NCBI RefSeq assembly: GCF_004382795.1
Contig: NZ_SMSG01000006.1
Location: forward strand, 62,001 to 126,000
Source of the DNA: Cumulibacter soli
GTDB taxonomy: Bacteria; Actinomycetota; Actinomycetes; Mycobacteriales; Antricoccaceae
Direction: 5' to 3'
Length of the DNA stretch: 64,000 nucleotides
Every line of letters starts with the position of its first letter. The stretch's first letter is position 1. Both the position numbers and the translations under genes were made by a program. The notes below the pieces were generated by a model. That model worked only from the letters and a program-made list of their open reading frames with translations, was not told where the DNA came from and searched no databases. Of the stretch, positions 24,578 through 33,573 are shown piece by piece.

Positions 24578-26809
24578 GTGACTGTCTCGCCCACCACGTC
24601 CCCCGTTCGGATCGGCGTCCTCACCAGCGGCGGTGATGCGCCGGGAATGAACGCTGCTGTCCGCGCGGTGGTCAGGTCAGGTTTGAACTCGGGCGCCGAG
24701 GTGTACGCCGTCCGTGAGGGCTGGCTCGGCGCGGTTACCGGCGCCGACCTCATAGAACCATTGGGCTGGGACGACGTCTCCGGCATCCTGCATCGCGGCG
24801 GCACAATTATCGGCACGGCCCGCTGCTCGGAGTTCCGCGAGTACGACGGACGCCAACGCGCAGTACACAACCTCGTGCTGGCGGGGATCGACCGACTGGC
24901 GGTGATCGGCGGAGACGGTACGCTCACCGGCGCGAACGAACTCAGGGCCGAGTGGCCCGAACATGTCGCCGAGTTGCTCGCCACCGGCGCCATCACGACC
25001 GAACAGGCGCAACGACACCCGGCGCTCCTGCTCGCCGGCATCGTCGGTTCGATCGACAACGATCTAGTCGGCACCGACATGACGATCGGGACCGATAGCG
25101 CCTTGCATCGCATCACCGGTGCCATCGACGCGATCGTGTCCACTGCCGCCAGCCATCAGCGTGCGTTCATCATTGAGGTCATGGGTCGCCACTGCGGTTA
25201 CCTCGCGCTGATGGGTGCGCTCGCCGGTGGTGCGGACTACGCCTTTCTTCCTGAGGCCCCGCCGCCGGTCGACTGGCCACAGCGGTTATGTTCGCTCATC
25301 CGCCGCACTCGCCACGCCGGCCGACGAGACTCGATCATCGTGGTCGCGGAGGGCGCCATCGACCACACCGGTGCCCCGATCACCTGCGAGAGCGTCCGCG
25401 AGGCACTACGCGAGCATCTCGGGCAGGACGCCCGCACCACCCGTCTGGGCCATGTGCAGCGCGGCGGGACGCCGAGCGCCTACGACCGCTGGATGGCCTC
25501 CATGGTCGCTGTAGCGGCAACCGACGAACTGCTCGCGGCCGGAGTAGATACCGAACCCGTCGTCATCGGCGTACGGCGTAACGCCATCGTTCGCGAGCCG
25601 CTGATGCGTGCGGTTGAGCAGACCCGGCACGTCGGCGCACTGCTGGACGACCGGAAGTTCGGCGAGGCCCGCGCGGCCCGCGGAGCCGGATTTCAACGAT
25701 CGCTTGACCTGTTCCGGACCGTTTCCGAAGCCGACCCGACGGTGGCACCCACGCCGGCGTCGCGGCGGATCGCGGTGTTGCACTGCGGTGGGCTGGCCCC
25801 AGGCATGAACACCGCGGTCTGGGCAGCGTGTCGGCTGGGCATCGACCGCGGCCACGTGATGCTCGGCGTACGTGATGGGTTCACGGGTCTGCTGGCTGGA
25901 GACATCGAACCGCTGAACTGGGGTGATGTGGATGGCTGGAACGGGCGCGGGGGCGCCGCACTGGGCACGAACCACCACATCCCCAGCGTCGATGAGCTGC
26001 CGCGTCTGGCCGGCGCGATCCGCGATCAGCGCATCGACGGCCTGATCGTGATCGGCGGATTCGACGCATACGAAGCCATCCAGCGAATTCAAGACCACCG
26101 CGGCGAACATCGGGACCTGCAGATCCCGATCGCGCTGCTGCCGGCCAGTATCGACAACGACTTGCCCGGCTGGAAAATGTCGATCGGCGCCGACTCCGCG
26201 CTGAATGTCACGACCGGCGCATTAGATCGCATCAAGCAGGCCGCCTCAGCGCATCGGAGTTGCGTAGTCGTGGAAACGATGGGACGCGGCAGCGGCTTCT
26301 TGGCAGTGCTCGCGGGTCTGGCCGCGGGCGCCGAGCGGGTCTACCTGAACGAGGACAACCTCAAACTGGGTGAGCTGTCTCGTGACGTCGACGCGATGCG
26401 CGCGGCGTTCGCCGCAGGTCGTCGTTTCTACCTGGTCGTGCGCAACGAGGCTGTGCACGCGCCGTACCCGACTCAGGTCCTCGCACGACTGTTCGCGTCC
26501 GAGAGCGCAGGACAGTACGGCGTCGACTCGGTCATCATCGGGCCGGTGCAGCAAGGTCCGGACCCCACGCCCTTCGATCGCATGAGCGCAACGCGGTTGG
26601 CCGGGCGCGCGATCGACTTCCTCACCGAGCAGTTTGCCGCTGGTGACGCACAATGCACGATGCCCGGAGATGAGATCTCAGGGCGGAAGATGCGACCGCT
26701 AGCCGAGTTCACCGCGCTGGTCGACACCGCGCACCGCCGCCCGGTCGATCCCTGGTGGCGACACCTGCGCACGACGGCGCGCAAGATCAATGACCGGCAG
26801 CGATCGTGA
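24578..26809 (+). CDS. Fused double-domain 6-phosphofructokinase, eukaryote-like organisation
   Basis: A 743-residue protein of two tandem phosphofructokinase domains. The N-half (about 10-345) keeps catalytic features: TSGGDAPGMNAAVR, GGDGT (about 111-115), GSIDND (157-162), MGRHCGYLA (202-210) and LGHVQRGGTPSAYDR. Gly in GGDG and in GSIDND indicates ATP rather than pyrophosphate as donor. The C-half (about 398-720) reads CGGLAPGMNTAVW, then GGFDAYEA where the catalytic half has GGDGT, ASIDND, SIGADSALN and RIKQAA. This GGF form is what the regulatory half of animal and fungal enzymes has (GGFEAY). GTG start with GGAG 7 nt upstream. Bacterial enzymes are normally about 320-340 residues. Confidence 0.9.
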   Translation: MTVSPTTSPVRIGVLTSGGDAPGMNAAVRAVVRSGLNSGAEVYAVREGWLGAVTGADLIEPLGWDDVSGILHRGGTIIGTARCSEFREYDGRQRAVHNLVLAGIDRLAVIGGDGTLTGANELRAEWPEHVAELLATGAITTEQAQRHPALLLAGIVGSIDNDLVGTDMTIGTDSALHRITGAIDAIVSTAASHQRAFIIEVMGRHCGYLALMGALAGGADYAFLPEAPPPVDWPQRLCSLIRRTRHAGRRDSIIVVAEGAIDHTGAPITCESVREALREHLGQDARTTRLGHVQRGGTPSAYDRWMASMVAVAATDELLAAGVDTEPVVIGVRRNAIVREPLMRAVEQTRHVGALLDDRKFGEARAARGAGFQRSLDLFRTVSEADPTVAPTPASRRIAVLHCGGLAPGMNTAVWAACRLGIDRGHVMLGVRDGFTGLLAGDIEPLNWGDVDGWNGRGGAALGTNHHIPSVDELPRLAGAIRDQRIDGLIVIGGFDAYEAIQRIQDHRGEHRDLQIPIALLPASIDNDLPGWKMSIGADSALNVTTGALDRIKQAASAHRSCVVVETMGRGSGFLAVLAGLAAGAERVYLNEDNLKLGELSRDVDAMRAAFAAGRRFYLVVRNEAVHAPYPTQVLARLFASESAGQYGVDSVIIGPVQQGPDPTPFDRMSATRLAGRAIDFLTEQFAAGDAQCTMPGDEISGRKMRPLAEFTALVDTAHRRPVDPWWRHLRTTARKINDRQRS

Positions 26810-26859
26810 TGTTCCTCAGAACACCCTTCCCCTGGCGCCACGAAGTGTGCGCCGATCGC

Positions 26860-26865
26860 TAGGCT
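26860..26865 (+). promoter_or_regulatory. -10 element for leaderless lpdA
   Basis: TAGGCT is followed by GAGCAC and then the lpdA ATG at 26872. The 6-nt spacing and absence of a Shine-Dalgarno sequence suggest a leaderless mRNA. Confidence 0.5.
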
Positions 26866-26871
26866 GAGCAC

Positions 26872-28269
26872 ATGGCTGACTTTGATGTGGTAGTCCTGGG
26901 TGCTGGTCCCGGAGGGTACGTCGCAGCGATCCGCGCGTCGCAGCTCGGCTTGAAGGCCGCGGTCGTCGAGCTTAAGTACTGGGGTGGCGTGTGTCTGAAC
27001 GTGGGCTGTATTCCTTCCAAAGCGCTGCTGCGCAACGCTGAACTGTCGCACCTGTTGCAGCACGATAAGGACAAGTACGGCATCACCGGTGACGCGACGA
27101 TGTCATTCGGCCCCACACACGCGCGCTCGCGCAAGGTCTCCGACGAGATCGTCAAGGGCGTGCACTTCCTGATGAAGAAGAACAAGATCACCGAGATCGA
27201 CGGCTGGGGCACCATCAGCGGCCCGAACTCGATCAGCGTCAAGGGCAACGACGGCTCCAGCAGCGAGGTCACCTTCGACAACCTGATCATCGCTACCGGC
27301 GCCACCACCCGCCTCATCCCCGGCACGCAGCTCTCTGAGCGCGTCGTGACGTATGAAGAGCAGATCCTCACCGATGAGTTGCCCGGGTCGATCGTGATTG
27401 CTGGCTCCGGAGCGATCGGCGTCGAGTTCGCCTACGTGATGAAGAACTTCGGTGTCGATGTGACCATCGTCGAGTTCCTGGACCGGATGGTGCCCACCGA
27501 GGACGCCGAGGTGTCCAAGGAATTGCTCAAGCATTACAAGAAGCTCGGCATCAAGGTCATGCTGTCGACCAAGGTGGAGTCGATCGACGATTCGGGCGAC
27601 AAGGTCCGCGTCACCGTCTCCCCTGCGGCCGGTGGAGAGCAGCAGGTCATCGAGACCGACAAGGTGCTCCAGGCGATCGGCTTCGCGCCCCGGCTGGAGG
27701 GATACGGCCTGGAGTCGATCGGCGTCGAGATCACCGACCGCAAGGCGATCGCGGTGGACGAGCGCGGCCGCACGAACGTGCCAAACGTGTATGCGATCGG
27801 CGATGTGACCGGCAAACTGATGCTCGCGCATACCGCGGAGGCTATGGGCGTGGTCGCCGCCGAGACGATCGCCGGTGCTGAGACCATCGAGATCGATTTC
27901 GACATGATCCCGCGCGCGACGTACTGCCAGCCGCAGATCGCGTCGTTCGGCCACAGTGAGCAGCAGGCAAAGGATCTCGGATTCGACGTCAAAACGGCGA
28001 AGTTCCCGTTCTCCGCGAACGGCAAGGCGAAGGGCCTCGGTGAGACCGCCGGGTTCGTGAAGATCGTCGCCGATGCCAAGCACAACGAGATCCTCGGTGC
28101 GCACCTGATCGGCCCGGATGTCACCGAACTATTGCCGGCGCTCACGCTCGCGCAGAAGTGGGACCTCACCGCCGACGAAGTCGCGCGCAACGTGTTCGCT
28201 CACCCGACGCTGTCGGAAGCCGTCAAGGAAGCCGTGGAAGGCATCGCCGGCCACATGATCAATCTGTAG
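26872..28269 (+). CDS. lpdA: Dihydrolipoyl dehydrogenase (E3)
   Basis: A 465-residue flavoprotein that reoxidises dihydrolipoyl groups with NAD+. It shows the FAD motif [11 protein letters not shown] (10-20), the redox-active disulfide Cys41/Cys46 in [12 protein letters not shown], the NAD-binding [10 protein letters not shown] (about 183-192), YAIGDVTG for the FAD ribityl site and the C-terminal HPTLSEA (His about 444) of the dimer partner active site. It would serve the E2 encoded at 8470 and the glycine cleavage system. Probably leaderless. Confidence 0.96.
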   Translation: MADFDVVVLGAGPGGYVAAIRASQLGLKAAVVELKYWGGVCLNVGCIPSKALLRNAELSHLLQHDKDKYGITGDATMSFGPTHARSRKVSDEIVKGVHFLMKKNKITEIDGWGTISGPNSISVKGNDGSSSEVTFDNLIIATGATTRLIPGTQLSERVVTYEEQILTDELPGSIVIAGSGAIGVEFAYVMKNFGVDVTIVEFLDRMVPTEDAEVSKELLKHYKKLGIKVMLSTKVESIDDSGDKVRVTVSPAAGGEQQVIETDKVLQAIGFAPRLEGYGLESIGVEITDRKAIAVDERGRTNVPNVYAIGDVTGKLMLAHTAEAMGVVAAETIAGAETIEIDFDMIPRATYCQPQIASFGHSEQQAKDLGFDVKTAKFPFSANGKAKGLGETAGFVKIVADAKHNEILGAHLIGPDVTELLPALTLAQKWDLTADEVARNVFAHPTLSEAVKEAVEGIAGHMINL

Positions 28270-28275
28270 CGATCC

Positions 28276-28866
28276 TCAGCCTTCATCCAGACCAACTCGC
28301 CGCGCCTTTCGTACCAGGGCGGCGAGTTGTTCTGTAGTGATGTGTTCGTCGTACTGCTGAATTCCTCGGTCGGCCAACGCCTCAGCCAGCAGTCGGATGT
28401 CGTCCGGCTCAATTCCATCGGCGATCCAGAGAACGTCCTCGCCGCCTAGGAACAGGATGAGCTCAGCGCCGCCATCGACGCGGTAACCCACATTCGAGGC
28501 ATAAATCCCGGCGCGGATATCGTCGAGTCGGATCGTGCGCGTCATCCCACGACGGATCTTCCGGGTCAGACTGTCCGCGCCGAGGGTGACGCTGATGCCA
28601 GAAGCCAACAGCAGCGGGAACACCGCTATCAGCACACCGAGCGGCTCTCCCACCGCCAGGGCAACCACCAAGGGCGCAGGTACCAGCGGGCTCGCACCGA
28701 GCAGCAGCCGGCCGAGCAGCCACACCAGCGGTGCGACCGCGACAATGAGCGCCAAGACAAGCAACGAGCGGTTCGCGCGCCACGGATGTTCGGTGACATG
28801 AAGCGGCGCAGCGTCGGTGTAAGGGTTCGACGACGCGGAGTCTGCGTTACGTCCCGGATCACTCAT
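28276..28866 (-). CDS. Two-pass membrane protein, unknown function
   Basis: A 196-residue protein. A polar N-terminus of about 32 residues is followed by two membrane segments (about 33-57 and 63-93) and a cytoplasmic PH-like domain (about 100-196) with SLTRKIRRGMTRTIRLDDIRAGIY and ELILFLGGEDVLWIADG. The domain resembles short bacterial PH-like membrane-anchored domains by pattern only. It has no Shine-Dalgarno sequence; TAGGTT lies 6 nt before the ATG. Divergent from the sirtuin with only 36 bp between start codons. Confidence 0.75.
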   Translation of the reverse strand: MSDPGRNADSASSNPYTDAAPLHVTEHPWRANRSLLVLALIVAVAPLVWLLGRLLLGASPLVPAPLVVALAVGEPLGVLIAVFPLLLASGISVTLGADSLTRKIRRGMTRTIRLDDIRAGIYASNVGYRVDGGAELILFLGGEDVLWIADGIEPDDIRLLAEALADRGIQQYDEHITTEQLAALVRKARRVGLDEG

Positions 28867-28872
28867 GCAGTA

Positions 28873-28895
28873 AACCTATCGGCCTTCACTACGAT
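28873..28895. promoter_or_regulatory. Face-to-face leaderless promoters for the membrane protein and sirtuin genes
   Basis: The minus-strand -10 TAGGTT is at 28878-28873, 6 nt before the ATG at 28866. The plus-strand -10 TACGAT is at 28890-28895, 7 nt before the ATG at 28903. The two -10 elements are 11 bp apart, so RNA polymerase bound at one should block the other. Confidence 0.45.
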
Positions 28896-28902
28896 GATGC
28901 GC

Positions 28903-29727
28903 ATGACTGACACCGCGACGTCTGGCCTGGAGTGGCTCATTGACGAGGTCGGCAACGGCGGGGTGGCCGTGCTGTGCGGCGCGGGCCTATCGACCGACAG
29001 CGGGATTCCCGATTACCGCGGTCCGAATGCTCGCCCCAGACGGCAGATCACCGTACAGGAATTCGCACGATCGGAATCCTTCCGGCAGCGGTACTGGGCA
29101 CGTTCGTTCGTCGGATTCGCCAAGTTCACCGGCGCCGAGGTGAACGCCGGACATCGAGCGCTCGCGCGACTGTCGGCTCATGGGTACCTGAGCGGGATCA
29201 TCACGCAGAACGTCGACGGTTTGCAGCAAGAGGCCGGCACGACGGGCGTGATCGACCTGCATGGACGCATCGATGAGGTCATTTGTATGGACTGCCGATC
29301 GCTGAGCCCACGCGTGCTGCTGCAGGACCGCTTAGCCGCAGTGAATCCGGGGTATCTCGATGCGCACGATGGCGTGATCGCGCCGGACGGCGACGCCGAC
29401 ATCGAGGACACCGCAACCTTCGTGATCGTTGACTGTCTGGTCTGCGGTGGACGGCTGAAACCGAACGTGGTGATGTTCGGCGACACCGTCGCACCGGAGA
29501 TCGTCTCCGCGTGCTTCGGCATCGTTGATGCCGCCGAGATGCTGCTCGTCGTCGGCTCCAGCTTGCAAGTGCAGTCGGGACTGCGGTTCGTACGGCGCGC
29601 CCACGGTCACAAACCAATCGCCATTATCAACCGCGGCGCGACCCGTGGCGATGCCATGGCCGACGTACGACTGGAGCGCGGTACGTCGGAAACGCTGAGC
29701 GCGATCGCCAGCGGTTTGGGTATCTAG
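28903..29727 (+). CDS. Sir2-family NAD-dependent protein deacylase
   Basis: A 274-residue sirtuin removing acyl groups from lysine with NAD+. It shows GAGLSTDSGIPDYRG (26-40), TQNVDGL (101-107), catalytic His120 in DLHGRIDEV, zinc ligands Cys128/Cys131 and Cys178/Cys181 (CLVCGGRLKPNVVMFGD) and VVGSSLQVQSG. A charged insertion of about 40 residues separates the two zinc pairs, as in the larger bacterial class II sirtuins. The start at 28903 is preferred because a TACGAT element lies 7 nt upstream; ATGs at 28894 and 28897 are alternatives. Confidence 0.92.
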   Translation: MTDTATSGLEWLIDEVGNGGVAVLCGAGLSTDSGIPDYRGPNARPRRQITVQEFARSESFRQRYWARSFVGFAKFTGAEVNAGHRALARLSAHGYLSGIITQNVDGLQQEAGTTGVIDLHGRIDEVICMDCRSLSPRVLLQDRLAAVNPGYLDAHDGVIAPDGDADIEDTATFVIVDCLVCGGRLKPNVVMFGDTVAPEIVSACFGIVDAAEMLLVVGSSLQVQSGLRFVRRAHGHKPIAIINRGATRGDAMADVRLERGTSETLSAIASGLGI

Positions 29728-29821
29728 CGCGCGATCCTGACCTCGCCTGCGTTCGTGGCCTCGTCGGCGTCCCTGTCCTCGCTCAGGTTGCCGTCGCATC
29801 CGAGCGAAGCGTCCGCCTGCC

Positions 29822-32800
29822 CTACGCCTCGCCGTAGAAGAGCCGCTCGGCGACGTTACGCGCTCGTCGAGTCGTCCGCGAATAATCGTCCAGGAACTGC
29901 TCCGAGGTGACGTCGTCGGGATATCCGATCAGCCGGGCCACCGCCACCAAGTCCTTCGGCAACCGCGGCAGTTCGTCCGAGGCCTTCGCCTTGGCCAGCA
30001 TGATCGCATCACGGCACTTCGAGACGAGTCGCCACGATTCGGCTAACGCGTGCGCGTCGTCGCTACCGATCAGGTCGGCGTCCACTGCCCCGCGAAGTGC
30101 GTTCAGGGTCGAGGGCGTACGCAGCGCCGGATGCTCATTTCCGTGCTGTAGCTGGAAAAGCTGCACGGTCCATTCGACATCTGATAGCCCGCCGCGACCC
30201 AGTTTGAGATGCCGATTGGGGTCGGCGCCACGTGGTAGCCGTTCGGCGTCCACGCGAGCCTTGATTCGGCGGATTTCGTACAGTTGCTCGTCGCTGAGGC
30301 CGCCCTCGGGATATCGCACTTTGTCGATGAGCTGATCGAATCGAGCGCCGAGAACCACATCGCCGGCGGCCGGACGCGCCCGCAGCAGCGCCTGCGCTTC
30401 CCACGGCTGACTCCAGCGCTCGTAATAGGAGGCGTACCCGTCCAGCGAGCGCACCAGAACGCCGTTACGACCCTCCGGCCGCAGGTCGGCGTCCAACCCG
30501 ACCGCCGGATCCGCACCCGGCTTGGCGAGCAACTTGATCATGAGCTCGATCGTCTGCAGCGCCACCTTGCGTGCGTCGTCCGGATCGGCGTCCGGACGGG
30601 GTTCGTAAACATACATGACATCGGCGTCCGAACCGTAGCCCAGTTCGGCGCCACCGTACCGACCCATTCCGATCACGGCTAGATCGCACGGGAAGTCACC
30701 CATGCCGATGTCGCGGGTCGAGCCGATCTCCTTGGCGGCAACGGATAGCGCCGAGCGAATCGTCGCATCGTTGAGCGCACTGAGAGCCACCCCGGAGTCG
30801 ATCACATCAACTTGATGCAGGATGTCGGCCGAGGCGATCCGAACGAGCTCGTGGCGACGAATCGACCGAATCGCCGACACCGCATCCTGCTGGCTCTGCG
30901 CACGCCCGGCTGCGGCGAACATCTTCATCTCGATCGCGGTGACCATCCTCGGCTCGAGTTGGGATGACTCCGCGAACATCTGGATCGCCTCAGGGGCACG
31001 CCCCAATAGGTCGGCAACATACTTGCTTGAGCCCAGCACGCGAGCCAGCCTGTCGCTCACGGCACCTTCGTCGCGCAATAGCCGCAGGTACCACGGTGTA
31101 CGGCCGAGTTGTTCGGACACACGCCGGTACGCCAGCACGCCACCGTCCGGGTCCGGGGCATCGGCGAACATCGATAGGATCGCTGGCAGCACGATTCGCT
31201 GCAACGCCGCGGTGCGACTGGTGCCCGCGGTAAGTGCCTCGACGTGCTTGAGCACGCCTTCGGGACGCTCGAAGCCAAGCGCGCGCAGTCGCTGCGCCGC
31301 GGATTCGGTCGTCAACGTCAGCGCATCGCCGGGAACAGCGGCGACCGCGGTCAGCAGCGGACGGTAGAACACCTTCTCGTGCAGCCGCCGGACCTCGCGG
31401 GCATGTGCTTCACGGTCGGCTAGCAGCCCCGCAACCCCGCTGTAGCCGAGAGAGCGCGCGAGGGCGCGTAGCTCGTCCTCATCGTCAGGCAGCAGATGCG
31501 TTCGCCGCAGCCCCGTCAGCATCACTCGGTGCTCGAGGGTGCGCAGGAACCGATACGAGTCGGCGAGGGTGCGGCCGTCCTCGCGACCGACGTACCCGGC
31601 CGCTGTGAGCGCACCGAGCGCTTCGAGGGTCGCTGCGTAGTGAATCGACTCGTCAGCACGTCCGTGCACCATCTGCAGCAGCTGGACGGAGAACTCGATA
31701 TCGCGCAGCCCACCTGGGCCCAGTTTAAGTTCGCGGGCGGCGACCTTATCGGGGATGTTGTCCTCGACGCGGCGACGCATCGACTGGACATCCTCGACGA
31801 ACCCTTCGCGGTCGGCGGCCTGCCAGCACAACGATGCTATATCGGACATGTAGTCAGCGCCGAGCTCGGCGTCACCGGCGATCGGTCGCGCCTTCAGCAA
31901 CGCCTGAAACTCCCAAGTACGCGCCCATCGGCTGTAATAAGAGCGGTGTCCTTCCAGCGTGCGGACCAGCGCGCCGGCCTTGCCCTCGGGTCGCAGTGCC
32001 GGATCGACCTCCCAGGCGACGTCCTTGCAAATCCGCATCAGCGCCGATGCCCAGGACGCGCCATTGCGCATCGCATCGTCCTCCGACGTCGCACCAATCG
32101 GCTCGCCGACGAAGATGACGTCGACATCGGAGATGTAGTTGAGCTCGTGCGCACCGCATTTGCCCATTCCGATGACTGACAGCCGTACGCCGTGGGCTCG
32201 TTCGCCCAGTTCGGCCGCGGAGACCGCGAGGGCTGTCTGCACCAGCGCCCCGGCGAGGTCTGAGAGCCGGTCGGCGACACTCTCCAGCGGGAGTTCGCCG
32301 GATAGGTCCCGCCCGGCGATGTCGAGCAGCGCGCGGCGGTAAGCGATGCGCAGCAGGCGAATAGCCTCCGAGCCCGTCGTACTCGCAATCTGGCCTGAGG
32401 CGCCGGTGTACGGCGAAGCAAGATCGGCGCCGACCTCGCTCGCGATCTCGTCCAACAGGTCGGTGAAATCCTCCGGACGCTCGTCCAGTAGCCGCCACTG
32501 ATTGACGTTGGCGCACAACCACTCACCTAGCGCGCGCGAACAACCGAGCACGGCAATGAGCCGTTCGGCAAAACCGGCGTCGTCCTTCATCCGGTCGATC
32601 AGGTCCTCGTGTCCAGCGACCTCGGCGAGCCGAGCCAGCAAGAGTGCTGCCTGGTCGGGGTCTGCGGCATTACCAAGGGCGCGTACGACGCTCTCGGCCG
32701 CTGCGTCAGCGAGCTCCCCCTCGGCGGTCGTCAGCCCGATCGGGGTCAAGAATCGAATTGCGCGATCGGCGTCCACGAAGTCGATCCGTGCGACCGGCTT

Positions 32801-32851
32801 ACGACGCTGACGACTGGTATCGACTGCACGCGGCAGCTCGCGCTCGCTCAT
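29822..32851 (-). CDS. glnE: Bifunctional glutamine synthetase adenylyltransferase/deadenylylase
   Basis: A 1009-residue enzyme that attaches and removes AMP on the regulatory tyrosine of GlnA1. Both nucleotidyltransferase domains are intact: GMGKCGAHELNYISDVDVIF (Asp242/Asp244) in the N-terminal deadenylylase half and GMGRYGGAELGYGSDADVMY in the C-terminal adenylylase half, each followed by RPEGKAG or RPEGRNG and by the helical LKLGxGGLxDxE motif. It overlaps the upstream amidotransferase by 4 nt (ATGA), so translation is coupled. Essential in M. tuberculosis. Confidence 0.96.
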   Translation of the reverse strand: MSERELPRAVDTSRQRRKPVARIDFVDADRAIRFLTPIGLTTAEGELADAAAESVVRALGNAADPDQAALLLARLAEVAGHEDLIDRMKDDAGFAERLIAVLGCSRALGEWLCANVNQWRLLDERPEDFTDLLDEIASEVGADLASPYTGASGQIASTTGSEAIRLLRIAYRRALLDIAGRDLSGELPLESVADRLSDLAGALVQTALAVSAAELGERAHGVRLSVIGMGKCGAHELNYISDVDVIFVGEPIGATSEDDAMRNGASWASALMRICKDVAWEVDPALRPEGKAGALVRTLEGHRSYYSRWARTWEFQALLKARPIAGDAELGADYMSDIASLCWQAADREGFVEDVQSMRRRVEDNIPDKVAARELKLGPGGLRDIEFSVQLLQMVHGRADESIHYAATLEALGALTAAGYVGREDGRTLADSYRFLRTLEHRVMLTGLRRTHLLPDDEDELRALARSLGYSGVAGLLADREAHAREVRRLHEKVFYRPLLTAVAAVPGDALTLTTESAAQRLRALGFERPEGVLKHVEALTAGTSRTAALQRIVLPAILSMFADAPDPDGGVLAYRRVSEQLGRTPWYLRLLRDEGAVSDRLARVLGSSKYVADLLGRAPEAIQMFAESSQLEPRMVTAIEMKMFAAAGRAQSQQDAVSAIRSIRRHELVRIASADILHQVDVIDSGVALSALNDATIRSALSVAAKEIGSTRDIGMGDFPCDLAVIGMGRYGGAELGYGSDADVMYVYEPRPDADPDDARKVALQTIELMIKLLAKPGADPAVGLDADLRPEGRNGVLVRSLDGYASYYERWSQPWEAQALLRARPAAGDVVLGARFDQLIDKVRYPEGGLSDEQLYEIRRIKARVDAERLPRGADPNRHLKLGRGGLSDVEWTVQLFQLQHGNEHPALRTPSTLNALRGAVDADLIGSDDAHALAESWRLVSKCRDAIMLAKAKASDELPRLPKDLVAVARLIGYPDDVTSEQFLDDYSRTTRRARNVAERLFYGEA

Positions 32852-33573
32852 GCTTGGTCGACGCGGTGCGCGATCTCGACGAACTTGCGCACGAACGGTT
32901 CCCAGGTCTCGGCGAGATCGGGGTGTACGACGGCGTACCGCTCGATGAGGAGGTCGGTATCGAAGCCGCGCTTACGCAGGCCCTCCTCGTTATCGCGCAT
33001 CCAGGCGTTGAAGATCTCGGGGGTCGTCTCGATGTGGAACTGCGTCGCCCACATCCGCTCCCCTACCCGGAAGGCCTGGTGCTCGTACAGCGGTCCGCCC
33101 ATCAACCAGGCGGCGCCGGGCGGCAGTTGGGTAATCGCGTCGCCGTGGAACTCGATCACGTCAGGTGCCATCGGGAGCGTGTCGAAAAGTTCGTCGCTGT
33201 ACGAAACATCCTTGCGTCCGGCCTGCATCGGGCCGATCTCCATCCCGAGGTCACCCCGTTCGACGACGCCGCCGAACGCGTGCGCAACCAACTGCGCACC
33301 CAGGCACATCGCGTACGTCGGGGTGTTCGATGCGGCGGCCTGCTGCAGCAGGTCGATCGTCGCGGAGCGCCATTCGAACCGCTTATCGGAGTAGGCACTA
33401 CGCCCGCCCCCGAGCATCACCATTGCGCTGTAACCGCTCAGATCCGCGGGCAGTTCGTCACCAGCGTGCGGGCGGCAGTGCTGCACGGTGGCGCCAGCGT
33501 TCTCCAACCATCCGGTCAGGGTGCCCGGCGGTGAGTTCGGATCGTGTTCGACAAGGAGGATCGGTGAGCTCAT
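32848..33573 (-). CDS. Class I glutamine amidotransferase-type hydrolase
   Basis: A 241-residue single-domain class I amidotransferase. The triad is complete: Cys90 in YAMCLGAQL, His180 and Glu182 in ATQFHIETTPE, with EFHGDAI preceding. Without a synthetase domain it may act alone, for example as a gamma-glutamyl hydrolase, or with a partner. Its ATG directly follows the glnA2 stop (TAAATG), and its end overlaps glnE by 4 nt, so it is locked between them. Gamma-glutamyl hydrolases often pair with GlnA-like gamma-glutamyl ligases, but this link is inference. Confidence 0.88.
   Translation of the reverse strand: MSSPILLVEHDPNSPPGTLTGWLENAGATVQHCRPHAGDELPADLSGYSAMVMLGGGRSAYSDKRFEWRSATIDLLQQAAASNTPTYAMCLGAQLVAHAFGGVVERGDLGMEIGPMQAGRKDVSYSDELFDTLPMAPDVIEFHGDAITQLPPGAAWLMGGPLYEHQAFRVGERMWATQFHIETTPEIFNAWMRDNEEGLRKRGFDTDLLIERYAVVHPDLAETWEPFVRKFVEIAHRVDQA

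Noticed and set aside
24578-26809. Pyrophosphate-dependent phosphofructokinase
   Set aside because: Gly in GGDG and in GSIDND indicates ATP use; PPi enzymes have Asp and Lys at these positions.
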